A stretch of 64,000 bases of DNA from Flammeovirgaceae bacterium (GTDB taxonomy: Bacteria; Bacteroidota; Bacteroidia; Cytophagales; Cyclobacteriaceae), in contig JAJTGY010000012.1 in the NCBI GenBank assembly GCA_021298015.1, forward strand, positions 1 through 64,000, read 5' to 3'. The notes beneath the pieces are model-generated. The model did no database searches. It was given only the letters and a program-made list of their open reading frames with translations, and was not told where the DNA came from. Shown here one piece after another: positions 36,829-45,695 of this stretch. Within the stretch, counting starts at the first letter, position 1. Every line of letters starts with the position of its first letter. A program made the position numbers and the translations under genes.

Positions 36829-36836
36829 GGTAATAC

Positions 36837-36960
36837 TAGAAGCCATCTCAAAAACACTTCACCATGTCAGTTTGAGCCTGTCGAAACCGGGTTTCAGTAC
36901 CGAATAGCCTTCGACAAGCTCAGGCTGACAATTGAAAATTGATTTTTGAGATGGCTTCTA
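36837..36960. repeat. 124-base long inverted repeat with nested inner arms
   Basis: The outer arms (36837-36854 and 36943-36960) are a perfect 18-base inverted repeat, TAGAAGCCATCTCAAAAA. Inside, 36865-36885 pairs with 36910-36930 at 18 of 21 positions; the right arm is TTCGACAAGCTCAGGCTGACA, a motif I recall as dispersed in many bacterial genomes. The element fills the gap between two convergent genes and includes the stop codon of the M28 peptidase. It may act as a two-way terminator or be a small mobile repeat; it has no coding capacity. Confidence 0.85.
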
Positions 36961-38328
36961 CAACCCGTACTGGTCCAGCAAGTAAACCATGGCAGCCATG
37001 GCAGCCGCACCCATCTCCAACTCGCGTTTATCCACCTTATCGAACGTATCTTCCGCGGTGTGGTGGTAATTGAAGTACCGTTGGGAGTCGGGCAGATAGC
37101 CCATGAGCGGTACGCCCTGCGGAGCCAGTGGTCCGATATCCGCACCGCCTTCCTCCTGACTGAAGTCGGCCAGCCCGTATGGTTCCAACAACGGCTTCCA
37201 GCTTCTCACCTTGGCCTTCTTCGCATCATCCATGCTCAGGGTGAACCCACGGGGCGTGAAGCCACCGCGATCCGATTCCATGGCGGCCAGATGCTTTTCC
37301 TTTTTGGCCAGGGCCTGCCGGGCATACTCGGTTCCTCCGCGCAAGCCGTTCTCCTCATTCATGAACAAAACAGCCCGCACGGTGCGCTTCGGCTTATACC
37401 CCATGGCTTTAAACAGCCGAAGCACTTCAATGGCCTGCACGCAACCTGCCCCGTCATCGTGGGCCCCCTGACCCAGATCCCAGGAATCGAGGTGACCGCT
37501 CACCACAATAATCTCTTCCGGATACTCCGAGCCCTTGATCTCTCCAATCACGTTGTACGAGGGGGCATCGGGCAAAATTTCGCAATGCGACTCCATATAA
37601 AACTGCAAGCCGCTATCGTCTTTCAATAGTTTACTGAGCAACTCGGCATGGCGCGTGCTGATGGCCAGGGCCGGAATTTGCGGAACATTGGGTGCATACC
37701 GCAGTCCACCGGTATGTGGATAATCTTCAAGATTCGATCCCATCGACCGAACCAAAGCACCTACCGCACCGTACTTGGCGGCTTCGCTTGCCCCGCTTCC
37801 CCGCTGATCAACTGCGCCACCATAGCCGGCAAAGGTGTTCAGCCGCGTGGGGTCCATGGCCCGATTGAAGAAAACAATCTTGCCCTTAACGTTCTTTTCG
37901 CCCAATTGCTTGAGTTCATCAAAACTCCTGACCTCAATCACCGGAGCTGAAATGCCGGATGGGCCCGTACCGATGCTTCCGCCCAACGCACAAACGTTCA
38001 CTTCCACGGTGCCCATCTTGCGCGAATTCACAATACGACCAATCTCCTTTTGACCCCTCACCCAGTGCGGCACCATCACCGGCTGAAGGTAAACGTTATC
38101 GAAGCCGTAGTCCTGCATGACATGGCGGCCCCACTCCACGGCAGCCGCAGCTCCGGGTGAGCCACTCAGGCGGTGCCCGACCTTGTTGCAGAGGTAGTCC
38201 AGCATAGCGTACGACTCACCATTCCGCAAGGCCTCGTCAAAAATCTGCCGGATCGATGACTCATCGCGGGTTTGTGCAGCGCCCACGAGTGACCCCAGCA
38301 GCAGCAGACAAGCGCCAATATATTTCAT
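36958..38328 (-). CDS. M28 family metallopeptidase, exported
   Basis: Exported zinc aminopeptidase or carboxypeptidase Q-like enzyme of 456 residues, with a signal peptide MKYIGACLLLLGSLVGAAQ (start at 38328). A PA-like insert stands before the catalytic part. Zinc and catalytic motifs: VVSGHLDSWDLGQGAHDDGAG (H and bridging D), LFMNEENGLRGGTEYA (catalytic E and zinc E), GGADIGPLAPQGVP and FNYHHTAEDTFDKVD (last zinc H). All ligands are in place. It probably digests peptides in the periplasm or outside the cell. Eleven bases separate it from the DUF3299-like gene upstream, so the two are likely co-transcribed. Confidence 0.93.
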   Translation of the reverse strand: MKYIGACLLLLGSLVGAAQTRDESSIRQIFDEALRNGESYAMLDYLCNKVGHRLSGSPGAAAAVEWGRHVMQDYGFDNVYLQPVMVPHWVRGQKEIGRIVNSRKMGTVEVNVCALGGSIGTGPSGISAPVIEVRSFDELKQLGEKNVKGKIVFFNRAMDPTRLNTFAGYGGAVDQRGSGASEAAKYGAVGALVRSMGSNLEDYPHTGGLRYAPNVPQIPALAISTRHAELLSKLLKDDSGLQFYMESHCEILPDAPSYNVIGEIKGSEYPEEIIVVSGHLDSWDLGQGAHDDGAGCVQAIEVLRLFKAMGYKPKRTVRAVLFMNEENGLRGGTEYARQALAKKEKHLAAMESDRGGFTPRGFTLSMDDAKKAKVRSWKPLLEPYGLADFSQEEGGADIGPLAPQGVPLMGYLPDSQRYFNYHHTAEDTFDKVDKRELEMGAAAMAAMVYLLDQYGL

Positions 38329-38339
38329 AGTCTCAACAT

Positions 38340-38765
38340 TTACTTTTTCACAACTTTCGCCTGCTGAAGCAAGTAGATGTGGTGGTCCGGATCGCGGTCG
38401 TTCAACCGCAAAATTCCCTCCATCCAAATGGCATCAGGGCTGAATTTGATTTTTTCATCGGTCTCGACTTCTACCACCGTCTCGGGCCCGGCTGCCCCGC
38501 AGAAATAGCACACATTGAAGGGCAGGGCCGAGAACATGAATTTTTCAACATCCCCCACCTCCCCGGCTGGAATCACATATCCCTTCAGCTTCACCTTCTT
38601 TCCCTGGTAGCTCTTCAAATGCTGACTAAACCGTGGCACCTCAACCGTGTAACCCTGCGGATCTTTCTTTGTCTCAAAACCAACCTCAGCGAGAATATGC
38701 CAGAAATTAGTATCATTCTGAGCGGGCGAAAGCCACCACAGGAAAAAAAGCAGAAGTCGAATCAT
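38340..38765 (-). CDS. secreted DUF3299-like protein, paralogue 2
   Basis: Small exported protein of 141 residues starting MIRLLLFFLWWLSPAQND, a signal peptide. It shares with the protein at 18172-18630 the pattern QGKKVKLKGYVIPAGE, FSALPFNVCYFCGAAGPE, TVVEV and LRLNDRDPDHHIYLLQQA. The C-x2-C pair and the GPETVVEV string are identical, which shows common descent. It is co-oriented with and just upstream of an M28 peptidase. A TATTTTTC box just before the start, with TTG 21 bases upstream, is a one-mismatch promoter. Function unknown; metal binding by the two cysteines is inference. Confidence 0.75.
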   Translation of the reverse strand: MIRLLLFFLWWLSPAQNDTNFWHILAEVGFETKKDPQGYTVEVPRFSQHLKSYQGKKVKLKGYVIPAGEVGDVEKFMFSALPFNVCYFCGAAGPETVVEVETDEKIKFSPDAIWMEGILRLNDRDPDHHIYLLQQAKVVKK

Positions 38766-38868
38766 CAGCGAAAAATACAGAATCGCGTGCGCCCGAACCA
38801 AGTAGTTTAAACAAACGTTTGAAATGCGGTGATGATCTGAGAGATTTGAATGGTCAAAAATTCAGCTT

Positions 38869-39774
38869 ATGGCGTATCTGTTTGAGTCCTTTGCCGGTTG
38901 GAAGGCCTATAGCCAGGAAAAGAACATGGCCTTGCCGGAGGTGGTGATGGAGTACGAACAGCATCAACGAAATCGCACGCGCCAGGAGATCATCGAAGGG
39001 CTGGCCAAAGCGTTGGTCGTTATGAAAGATGCCGTGCGGACCGGGCTGGAAGAAGACATGACCTCACGGTCGGGCATGATCAATAACGGAGCAAAAAAGG
39101 TGTACCGATACCCGACCCCGGTACTCAGCAAGGAATTTCAGCAACTGATCTCGCGTGCGCTGGCGGCCAAAGAAGTCAACTCCTGCATGGGTCGCGTAGT
39201 GGCTGCGCCTACAGCCGGAGCAAGTGGCATTATGCCCGGCATTCTGTTTACGTTGCAAGACATTCACAAAATCGATGACGAAAAAATTATTGAAGCCATG
39301 TTACTGGCGGCCGGCATCGGGTTGATCATTGAACAAAAAGCATCGATTGCCGGGGCAGTTGGAGGGTGCCAGGCGGAGACGGGCACGGCAGCCGCCATGG
39401 GGGCCGGAGCGATTGTCTTCTGCCTGGGCGGCAACACGGACCAGATATTCAATGCGGTGGCCATCACCATTCAATGCATGTTGGGCCTCGTGTGCGACCC
39501 GGTGGCCGGTTTGGTTGAAGTGCCTTGCGTGGTGCGCAACGCCAGTGCTGCGGCTATTGCCTTCAGTTCTGCCCAAATCGGGCTGGCCGATGTCAGCAGC
39601 GTAATTCCCGTGGATGAAGTAATTGAAGCCATGGGTGAAATTGGTGCCAGCATGGAAACGCGTTACAAAGAAACGGCCCTGGGCGGATTGGCCGCCACCA
39701 AAACAGGCCAAGCCATCAGCAAGAAAGTGTTGATCCGGGATATTGAGGTGTTACCGGATGAGGATGTCCGGTGA
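38869..39774 (+). CDS. sdaAA: L-serine dehydratase, iron-sulfur-dependent, alpha subunit
   Basis: Alpha chain of 301 residues of the [4Fe-4S] L-serine ammonia-lyase, which turns serine into pyruvate and ammonia. Motifs: TSRSGMINNGAKK, NSCMGRVVAAPTAGASGIMPG (first cluster cysteine and substrate loop), IAGAVGGCQAETGTAAAMGA, and LVCDPVAGLVEVPCVVRNA (further cluster cysteines). The N-terminal beta domain found in single-chain SdaA enzymes is absent, and no sdaAB lies next to it. The beta partner must be elsewhere if the enzyme is to work. The gene is convergent with the membrane protein at 39777 (2-base gap). Confidence 0.93.
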   Translation: MAYLFESFAGWKAYSQEKNMALPEVVMEYEQHQRNRTRQEIIEGLAKALVVMKDAVRTGLEEDMTSRSGMINNGAKKVYRYPTPVLSKEFQQLISRALAAKEVNSCMGRVVAAPTAGASGIMPGILFTLQDIHKIDDEKIIEAMLLAAGIGLIIEQKASIAGAVGGCQAETGTAAAMGAGAIVFCLGGNTDQIFNAVAITIQCMLGLVCDPVAGLVEVPCVVRNASAAAIAFSSAQIGLADVSSVIPVDEVIEAMGEIGASMETRYKETALGGLAATKTGQAISKKVLIRDIEVLPDEDVR

Positions 39775-39776
39775 TT

Positions 39777-40250
39777 TCAATTCCACTGAATGCCCTGCAC
39801 CCAGTCTACGATAAAATCGTAACCAAAGTAAACGGCAGTCGTAAGCGCCACTGACCACAAGCAGGCGCTGATGAGCATAAAAAATATGACCTTCTGGCGC
39901 GAGCTACCCAACCCCACGGCCAACAAGGTGCCACCAATCGGTGTAAGAATTACGGGCGTTAAAAAGGCGATACCCGGTAGTCCATACTTCAAGTACCACG
40001 TGGCTGATCGGCCATCCAGGTTGCGCTCGGGCCGGTCTTTAAAGAATCGCTGAATGATGTGCTTCCGAATGAATTCACCGAAATAGGTGAACGCCACCAC
40101 CGATGTCATCATCCCCCCTGCCGTGGCAATCATCGTGGTGATCAGGTGCAAGCCGGCAGCCCTTCCACCGATCGGCCCCAAAATAAACTTCAGCGTAGCC
40201 GAGAGCAACACCGGTATCGCCTTAAGGATTTCTTCCCACATAACTTTCAA
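39777..40250 (-). CDS. small integral membrane protein, possible small-multidrug-export-like
   Basis: Protein of 157 residues (154 if it starts at the ATG at 40241) with four likely membrane segments. The stretch KYGLPGIAFLTPVILTPIGG, with helix-breaking Gly and Pro, recalls PF06695 and DedA/VTT-type folds, but the match is partial. A basic loop, RFFKDRPERNLDGRS, faces one side. No catalytic motif is visible. It lies 32 bases after upp on the same strand and may be co-transcribed with it. Confidence 0.55.
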   Translation of the reverse strand: MKVMWEEILKAIPVLLSATLKFILGPIGGRAAGLHLITTMIATAGGMMTSVVAFTYFGEFIRKHIIQRFFKDRPERNLDGRSATWYLKYGLPGIAFLTPVILTPIGGTLLAVGLGSSRQKVIFFMLISACLWSVALTTAVYFGYDFIVDWVQGIQWN

Positions 40251-40282
40251 TTCCCCACAATTTGGTCAGGATTGGGCGCAGC

Positions 40283-40930
40283 TCATAATTTTTCTCCAAA
40301 ACTCAAATCACCCGCATCGCCCAGCCCCGGAACGATATAGAGTTGCTGATTGAGCTTTTCATCAATCGCAAACGTCCAAAGATCGTAAGAGGTGTTCAAC
40401 GTTTTTTGAATGTGCGCAATACCCTCGGGAGCAGCAACCAACGCGGCCAGATGCAAATGCCGCGGCTTTTCGCGCTGCAACAGCTGGCCACATACCCGCA
40501 ACACAGACTGCCCGGTGGCCAGCATCGGGTCAATCAGAATCACGGTGCGATCGGTAAGGGGCGGCAGGGCCATATACTCCATCTCGATTGCCAATTGGCT
40601 CTCACTTTCTTTACGGTAAGCACCTATAAATCCACAGTCGCTTTGATCGAAAAAATATTGAAAGCCTGCAAAATAGGGAAGCCCGGCCCGCAAAATGGTA
40701 AGTAAAACCGGTGGCTGATCTGGCACCAGCACGTGAGCTGGCGCGAGCGGTGTTTCCACTTTTTGCGATACGTAGGTCAGGTGCCGCGAAATCTCATACG
40801 CCATGATGGCGCCTAACCGCTCAAGATTATGGCGGAAGCGGGCCCGGTCGCGCTGGATATCACGATCGCGCAATTCAGCCAAGAATGCAAGGGCAATGGT
40901 GTTGGTTTCACTCAGGTTGTGAATGGTCAT
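40283..40930 (-). CDS. upp: uracil phosphoribosyltransferase
   Basis: Pyrimidine-salvage enzyme of 215 residues that joins uracil and PRPP to give UMP. Motifs: LTILRAGLPYFAGFQYF near residue 80, the PRPP loop VILIDPMLATGQS near residue 130, and the uracil-binding end QQLYIVPGLGDAGDLSFG. Intact and of normal length. It faces the M42 peptidase gene across a 61-base gap that must hold both promoters. It works in the same pathway as udk in this window. Confidence 0.96.
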   Translation of the reverse strand: MTIHNLSETNTIALAFLAELRDRDIQRDRARFRHNLERLGAIMAYEISRHLTYVSQKVETPLAPAHVLVPDQPPVLLTILRAGLPYFAGFQYFFDQSDCGFIGAYRKESESQLAIEMEYMALPPLTDRTVILIDPMLATGQSVLRVCGQLLQREKPRHLHLAALVAAPEGIAHIQKTLNTSYDLWTFAIDEKLNQQLYIVPGLGDAGDLSFGEKL

Positions 40931-40991
40931 GACGTTGAAATCAACCGAAAATTTAGCGAAATGTCGTAAACTGCCGGTGAATTCTTTATCA

Positions 40992-41909
40992 ATGAATTAC
41001 TCGCTCCTAAAACAACTTTGTGAAATACACGCTCCGTCAGGTGAAGAGGGACGTTTGAAAGAGTTCTTAACAGCATACATCCGCAAGGCCAGCCGCCATT
41101 GGAAGGTTAAACCCAAACTAATTGAAGGTGAAGAATTTCAGGATTGCCTGCTGCTGAAGTTTGGCCGGCCGCGCACCCTTGTGTTGGCGCACATGGATAG
41201 TATCGGGTTTACGGTGCGTTACCAAAATCAACTGCTCACCATCGGCAGCCCCGAGGCCGACATGGGCACCCGGCTGGTAGGCCGCGATTCGCATGGCGAA
41301 ATTGAATGTGAGTTGGAATACGATAAAGAGAACCACGCGTTCTACAAATTCGGTCGCACCATCGACCGTGGCACATCCCTCACCTACAAAAGTAACTGGC
41401 GCGAAACAAAAACGACCATCCAAACGCCTTACCTCGACAACCGGCTGGGCATCTACAATGCCCTTCGGGTAGCGGAATCGATGAAAGATGGTATCATCGC
41501 CTTCACCTGCTGGGAGGAGCATGGTGGCGGCAGCGTAGGTTATGTGGCGGAGTATGTATACCGCAAGTATGGTGTTCGACAGGCGCTCATTTCGGATATC
41601 ACCTGGACTTCGGATGGCGTGGAGCCGGGGAAAGGCGTGGTGATTTCCCTTCGCGACCGCAACATTCCGCGCAGGAGTTTTGTCAACAAGATCATTGCCG
41701 TGGCACAGAAGAACCATATCAATCATCAACTGGAGGTGGAAGGGATGGGGAGCAGTGATGGTGGTGAACTCCAGCGCTCACCCTTTCCATTCGACTGGTG
41801 TTTTGTGGGCGCCCCGCAACTTAACCCACACACGCCCGATGAAAAAGTGAACAAGTCCGACATCGAAAGCATGTTTAAACTCTATTCAGTACTTATGCGG
41901 CAACTCTAG
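40992..41909 (+). CDS. M42-like family metallopeptidase
   Basis: Aminopeptidase-type protein of 305 residues from the ATG at 40992 (MNYSLLKQLCEIHAPSGEEG, the usual M42/M20 opening). Metal-site motifs: LVLAHMDSIGFTVRY (H-x-D), TPYLDNRLGIYNAL (bridging D), FTCWEEHGGGSVGY (catalytic E-E), ISDITWTSDGVEP (zinc D) and NPHTPDEKVNKSDI (last H). It is shorter than most M42 enzymes (about 340-360 residues), mainly through a reduced insert domain. Probably a cytosolic peptidase; it has no signal peptide. Confidence 0.85.
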   Translation: MNYSLLKQLCEIHAPSGEEGRLKEFLTAYIRKASRHWKVKPKLIEGEEFQDCLLLKFGRPRTLVLAHMDSIGFTVRYQNQLLTIGSPEADMGTRLVGRDSHGEIECELEYDKENHAFYKFGRTIDRGTSLTYKSNWRETKTTIQTPYLDNRLGIYNALRVAESMKDGIIAFTCWEEHGGGSVGYVAEYVYRKYGVRQALISDITWTSDGVEPGKGVVISLRDRNIPRRSFVNKIIAVAQKNHINHQLEVEGMGSSDGGELQRSPFPFDWCFVGAPQLNPHTPDEKVNKSDIESMFKLYSVLMRQL

Positions 41910-41994
41910 CCCGCCACGTTTCAAGTCAGCTTCCCCGTCTCAATTTTTCAGTACCTTTACTCATGACATTTTCCCATCCATTTATTCCATCGAT

Positions 41995-43347
41995 ATGACT
42001 TCCCGCAGGGCTTTCATTCAGCAAACCGCTTGGGCAGGTGTAGGGCTCTCCCTGTTATCCGCCTCAGATGTATTCGCGACAGCAAAAGAAAAAGTTCGGC
42101 TGGGCTTTATTGGCGTTGGCCTGCGGGGACAAAATCACCTTGAATTAGCGCTCAAGCGCACAGACGTTGACGTGGTTGCGTTGTGCGATATTCAGCAACG
42201 GATGATGGATGCCGCCTTACAGCTGGTGAAAGAGTCCGGCAAGCCCTCACCCCAGATTATTCTGGAAGGAAATTACGGCTACCGCAAACTGCTGGAAAGA
42301 AAGGATATCGATGCCGTAATTATTTCTACCCCCTGGGAATGGCACACCGTACAATGCCTCGATGCCATGAACGCGAAGAAATGGGTGGGCTGCGAAGTAA
42401 TCACGGGCATGACCGTAGACGAATGCTGGCAGTTGGTCGACACGAGCGAAAAAACCGGCATACCGCTGATGATGCTCGAAAATGTGTGCTACAGGCGCGA
42501 TGTGATGGCCGTACTCAATATGGTGCGGCAGAATCTCTTTGGCGAACTGATTCACCTGCAGGGGGGCTATCAGCACGACTTGCGCGAAGTGAAATTTAAT
42601 GACGGGCAAAAACCTTATGGCGGTGGCGCTGAATTTGGCGCAAAAGGATTTTCTGAGGCGCAATGGCGTACGCAACACTCCGTGGTGCGCAATGGGGATT
42701 TGTACCCTACACATGGCATTGGTCCAATCGCCTTGATGGCCAACATTAACCGGGGCAACCGCTTTACGCGCCTGTCCTCGTTTGCCTCCAAGGCGCGCGG
42801 CCTCCACGAGCACGTGGTGAACGTAGGCGGCAAAGATCATCCGAATGCCAAAATCGATTTCAAGTTGGGCGATGTGGTGACGACCATGATCAGCGCGGCC
42901 AACGGTGAAACATTCCTGCTGCAACACGACACCAACCTGCCCCGGCCCTATTCGCTGGGCTTCCGGGTGCAAGGCACAAAGGGCATTTGGATGGACGTGA
43001 ACAAGTCGATGTACATTGAAGGACAAAGCGCTAAGCCACACCAGTGGGAAGAAGCCAAGGCATGGCTGGAAAAATATGATCACCCGCTGTGGAAAAAATA
43101 TGGGAGCGATGCCAGTGGCGCGGGGCATGGCGGTATGGATTGGTTTGTTTTGAACGCTTTTGTTGAATCGGTGAAACGCAACGTTACCCCGCCCCAAGAT
43201 GTATACGATGCCGTGACCTGGAGTGCCATCACTCCACTTTCCGAGACTTCGATTGCGCAAGGCGGCACAGTAGTTGACTTTCCGGATTTCACCCGCGGTA
43301 AGTGGGAAAAAAGAAAGAATGAGTTTGCGCTCGATGATCGCTATTGA
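41995..43347 (+). CDS. Gfo/Idh/MocA-fold protein, GH109-type glycosidase
   Basis: Exported protein of 450 residues. A Tat-type signal opens it (MTSRRAFIQQTAWAGVGLSL). Next comes a Rossmann domain (VRLGFIGVGLRGQNHLELAL, NAD site GxGxRG). Then come DAVIISTPWEWHTVQCLDAM, the lysine-containing block KKWVGCEVITGMTVDECW, and the C-terminal motif GAGHGGMDWFVLNAFVES. This set is the GH109 pattern, in which a tightly held NAD supports alpha-N-acetylgalactosaminidase activity. The sugar substrate cannot be proven from sequence. The gene stands alone; a TACCTTTA box upstream (one mismatch) may be its promoter. Confidence 0.87.
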   Translation: MTSRRAFIQQTAWAGVGLSLLSASDVFATAKEKVRLGFIGVGLRGQNHLELALKRTDVDVVALCDIQQRMMDAALQLVKESGKPSPQIILEGNYGYRKLLERKDIDAVIISTPWEWHTVQCLDAMNAKKWVGCEVITGMTVDECWQLVDTSEKTGIPLMMLENVCYRRDVMAVLNMVRQNLFGELIHLQGGYQHDLREVKFNDGQKPYGGGAEFGAKGFSEAQWRTQHSVVRNGDLYPTHGIGPIALMANINRGNRFTRLSSFASKARGLHEHVVNVGGKDHPNAKIDFKLGDVVTTMISAANGETFLLQHDTNLPRPYSLGFRVQGTKGIWMDVNKSMYIEGQSAKPHQWEEAKAWLEKYDHPLWKKYGSDASGAGHGGMDWFVLNAFVESVKRNVTPPQDVYDAVTWSAITPLSETSIAQGGTVVDFPDFTRGKWEKRKNEFALDDRY

Positions 43348-43392
43348 ATCTGAAGCAATGAACCTACAAGCATTTTCGTTGTTTGATGTAGT

Positions 43393-43920
43393 ATGAAACT
43401 CAAAGACCTCACGTTTCGAAAAACCATAGCAGCCGACAAAATTAGCACGAAAGTGTCGTCTTTGGCCAAGCAAATCAACCGCGACTACCAGGGTAAGACT
43501 CCGCTCTTTGTGCCGGTGCTGAACGGCTCGTTCATGTTTGCGTCTGATCTTTTAAAGGAGATCAACCTCACCTGCCGGGTGTCGTTCGTGAAGGTAGCCT
43601 CCTACTCCGGCACCGCCAGCACAGGCCAACTCAAAACGCTGATCGGTCACGAGGAGAGTTTATTTAACCAGGACATCATCATCATCGAAGATATTGTCGA
43701 TACCGGGTTAACCCTTCAAAAAATAATGGATGAACTTCGCAGCCTGGGCGCGCACTCCGTAGAAGCCGTGGCGCTGCTGCGCAAGCAACCCGCCCGCGAA
43801 AAAAATATTGAAGTGAAATATGTCGGGTTCGACCTGGAGACCGAATTCGTGGTGGGTTATGGCCTCGACTACGATGGCCTGGGCCGCAACCTCACCGACA
43901 TCTATAAAAAAGTGGATTAA
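43393..43920 (+). CDS. hpt: hypoxanthine phosphoribosyltransferase
   Basis: Purine-salvage enzyme of 175 residues making IMP or GMP from free bases and PRPP. Motifs: PLFVPVLNGSFMFASDL, FVKVASYSGTASTG (flexible loop), the PRPP-binding block IIIIEDIVDTGLTL at about residues 96-109, and VVGYGLDYDGLGRNL at the end. Intact. It heads the order hpt-adk-obgE, which is common in Bacteroidota. Confidence 0.95.
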   Translation: MKLKDLTFRKTIAADKISTKVSSLAKQINRDYQGKTPLFVPVLNGSFMFASDLLKEINLTCRVSFVKVASYSGTASTGQLKTLIGHEESLFNQDIIIIEDIVDTGLTLQKIMDELRSLGAHSVEAVALLRKQPAREKNIEVKYVGFDLETEFVVGYGLDYDGLGRNLTDIYKKVD

Positions 43921-43988
43921 ACAGGCCCTTGGCGAATTAGCCGGTGGATCGCTACCTTGCGTTCCTTTTTTATCTAAACCTAACGGCA

Positions 43989-44552
43989 ATGATTAACCTG
44001 GTGATCTTTGGCCCGCCCGGGGCCGGCAAGGGCACACAGAGCGAAAAGCTCATTCAGAAATACGGATTTGTGCACATCTCCACGGGCGACTTATTCCGGT
44101 GGCATACCAAGAACGATACCCCGCTGGGCAAGCGCGTAAAAGAAATCATGAACAGCGGGGCTCTGGTGCCCGATGACATCACCATCGCCATGTTGAAAGA
44201 AGAACTCGACAAAAATCCGCAGGCCAAAGGTTTCTTATTCGATGGATTTCCGCGTACCGTAGCGCAGGCCGAAGCGCTGGACCGGTTTATGAAAGAAAAT
44301 AATACAGCCATTCACTACGTGTTGGCACTGGATGTGTCGGAAAAAGAGGTGCGCGACCGGATTGCCAAAAGAAGAACGATTGAAAACCGTGCGGATGATG
44401 AAGAAGATAAACTCAATAAGCGGATCACCGAATACTTCACGAAAACCATTCACGTGCTGCCGTACTATGAAAAAGCCGGCCGCCTGAATACTGTCAACGG
44501 GATAGGGCCGATTGATGAAATTTTTTCGCGCATCACAGCCGTGATCAAATAG
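43989..44552 (+). CDS. adk: adenylate kinase
   Basis: Short-lid adenylate kinase of 187 residues that balances ATP, ADP and AMP. The start at 43989 (MINLVIFGPPGAGKGT) puts the P-loop at residues 8-16 as expected; the in-frame extension to 43944 is unlikely. Other motifs: VHISTGDLFRWHTK (AMP site), GFLFDGFPRTVAQA and KRRTIENRADDEEDK (short lid with no zinc cysteines). The length is that of the lid-less class. It follows hpt by 68 bases. Confidence 0.96.
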   Translation: MINLVIFGPPGAGKGTQSEKLIQKYGFVHISTGDLFRWHTKNDTPLGKRVKEIMNSGALVPDDITIAMLKEELDKNPQAKGFLFDGFPRTVAQAEALDRFMKENNTAIHYVLALDVSEKEVRDRIAKRRTIENRADDEEDKLNKRITEYFTKTIHVLPYYEKAGRLNTVNGIGPIDEIFSRITAVIK

Positions 44553-44624
44553 AATTCAACATTCAATAGCTGTGTCACGGAGTACCTCGCCTCAACCATC
44601 TTTCATCTGAAATCGTAGATCACG

Positions 44625-45617
44625 GTGTCCAGCCCTAATTTTATCGACTACGTAAAATTCCATGCCCGCTCCGGACATGGGGGCGCAGGTTGTTTGCACT
44701 TTCATCGCGAAAAATTCGTACCCAAAGGTGGGCCCGATGGTGGTGATGGCGGGCGCGGTGGGCACATCATCCTGCGCGGTAACTCGCAACTCTGGACGCT
44801 GCTTCACCTGAAGTACCGCAAACACATTCGAGCCGAAGATGGTGGGGCCGGTGAAGGCCAAAACCGAACCGGGGCTGATGGTAAAGATGAAATTCTGGAG
44901 GTGCCCCTGGGCACCGTAGCCAAGCGGGCCGAAAGCGGTGAGGTAGTTTGCGAGATCAATACGGACGGGCAGGAGGTGATTCTGATGGCAGGCGGCCGTG
45001 GGGGCAAGGGAAATAGTTTTTTTACTTCGCCCACCAACCAGGCACCCCAGCATGCACAGCCAGGCGAACCGGCTCAGGAGGATTGGATCATTCTGGAATT
45101 AAAGCTGCTGGCAGACGTTGGGCTCGTAGGATTTCCCAATGCCGGAAAGTCAACCCTGCTGTCGGTGATGTCGGCCGCCAAACCCAAAATTGCAGACTAC
45201 GCATTTACCACGCTCACACCCAACCTCGGGGTGGTGCCTTACTACGATGACAAATCGTTTGTGATGGCCGACATCCCCGGAATCATTGAGGGTGCAGCAG
45301 AGGGTAAAGGGTTGGGCATTCGCTTTTTGCGCCACATCGAGCGCAACTCACTTCTTCTGTTTCTCATTCCGGCCGACTCGGCCGACATTCGCAAAGAGTT
45401 TGACATTTTGCTTAATGAGTTGCGGCAGTACAATCCCGAACTGCTCGATAAAAAGCGGTTACTGGCGATTTCGAAAAGCGACATGCTGGATGAAGAGCTG
45501 AAGGAAGCCATCAAAAAAGAGTTGCCCCCGGGAATACCCTCTGTTTTTGTGTCCGGACTCAAAAAGGAAGGGCTCAAGGAACTCAAAGACTTGATCTGGC
45601 AAACGCTAAAAAGTTGA
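44625..45617 (+). CDS. obgE: Obg family GTPase ObgE/CgtA
   Basis: Ribosome-associated GTPase of 330 residues starting at GTG 44625 (read as M, then [19 protein letters not shown]). The glycine-rich Obg domain follows ([19 protein letters not shown]). The G domain has [12 protein letters not shown] (P-loop), TTLTPNLG (G2), [17 protein letters not shown] (G3) and AISKSDML (G4). The C-terminal OCT domain of some Obg proteins is missing, as is usual in this phylum. It helps assemble the 50S subunit. Confidence 0.96.
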   Translation: MSSPNFIDYVKFHARSGHGGAGCLHFHREKFVPKGGPDGGDGGRGGHIILRGNSQLWTLLHLKYRKHIRAEDGGAGEGQNRTGADGKDEILEVPLGTVAKRAESGEVVCEINTDGQEVILMAGGRGGKGNSFFTSPTNQAPQHAQPGEPAQEDWIILELKLLADVGLVGFPNAGKSTLLSVMSAAKPKIADYAFTTLTPNLGVVPYYDDKSFVMADIPGIIEGAAEGKGLGIRFLRHIERNSLLLFLIPADSADIRKEFDILLNELRQYNPELLDKKRLLAISKSDMLDEELKEAIKKELPPGIPSVFVSGLKKEGLKELKDLIWQTLKS

Positions 45618-45669
45618 TCCATCGGCCAACCTGTCACGATTAAGTGGCTTGGCAGTATTATTGCCCTTT

Positions 45670-45681
45670 AAAACGCGTTTT
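45670..45681. promoter_or_regulatory. 12-base palindrome upstream of grpE
   Basis: AAAACGCGTTTT is a perfect palindrome 14 bases before the grpE ATG at 45696. No CIRCE or standard heat-shock element is visible nearby, so this is the only symmetrical candidate operator for grpE-dnaJ. Its function is unproven, and A/T-rich palindromes of this size can occur by chance. Confidence 0.3.
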
Positions 45682-45695
45682 TTAGATGATTTTTT

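Noticed and set aside
38812-38821. CAAACGTTTG palindrome between the second DUF3299-like gene and sdaAA
   Set aside because: Only 10 bases and A/T-rich; without a second copy or a nearby regulator it is not evidence of an operator.
39777-40250. DedA-family assignment for the small membrane protein
   Set aside because: Only one Gly/Pro-rich stretch resembles the family and the conserved arginine and acidic motifs are not convincing, so only a tentative relation is given.
42247-43473. 408-codon open frame antisense to the GH109-type gene
   Set aside because: It lies wholly opposite a gene with clear motifs and has no recognisable domain; high G+C and codon bias of the real gene explain the open antisense frame.
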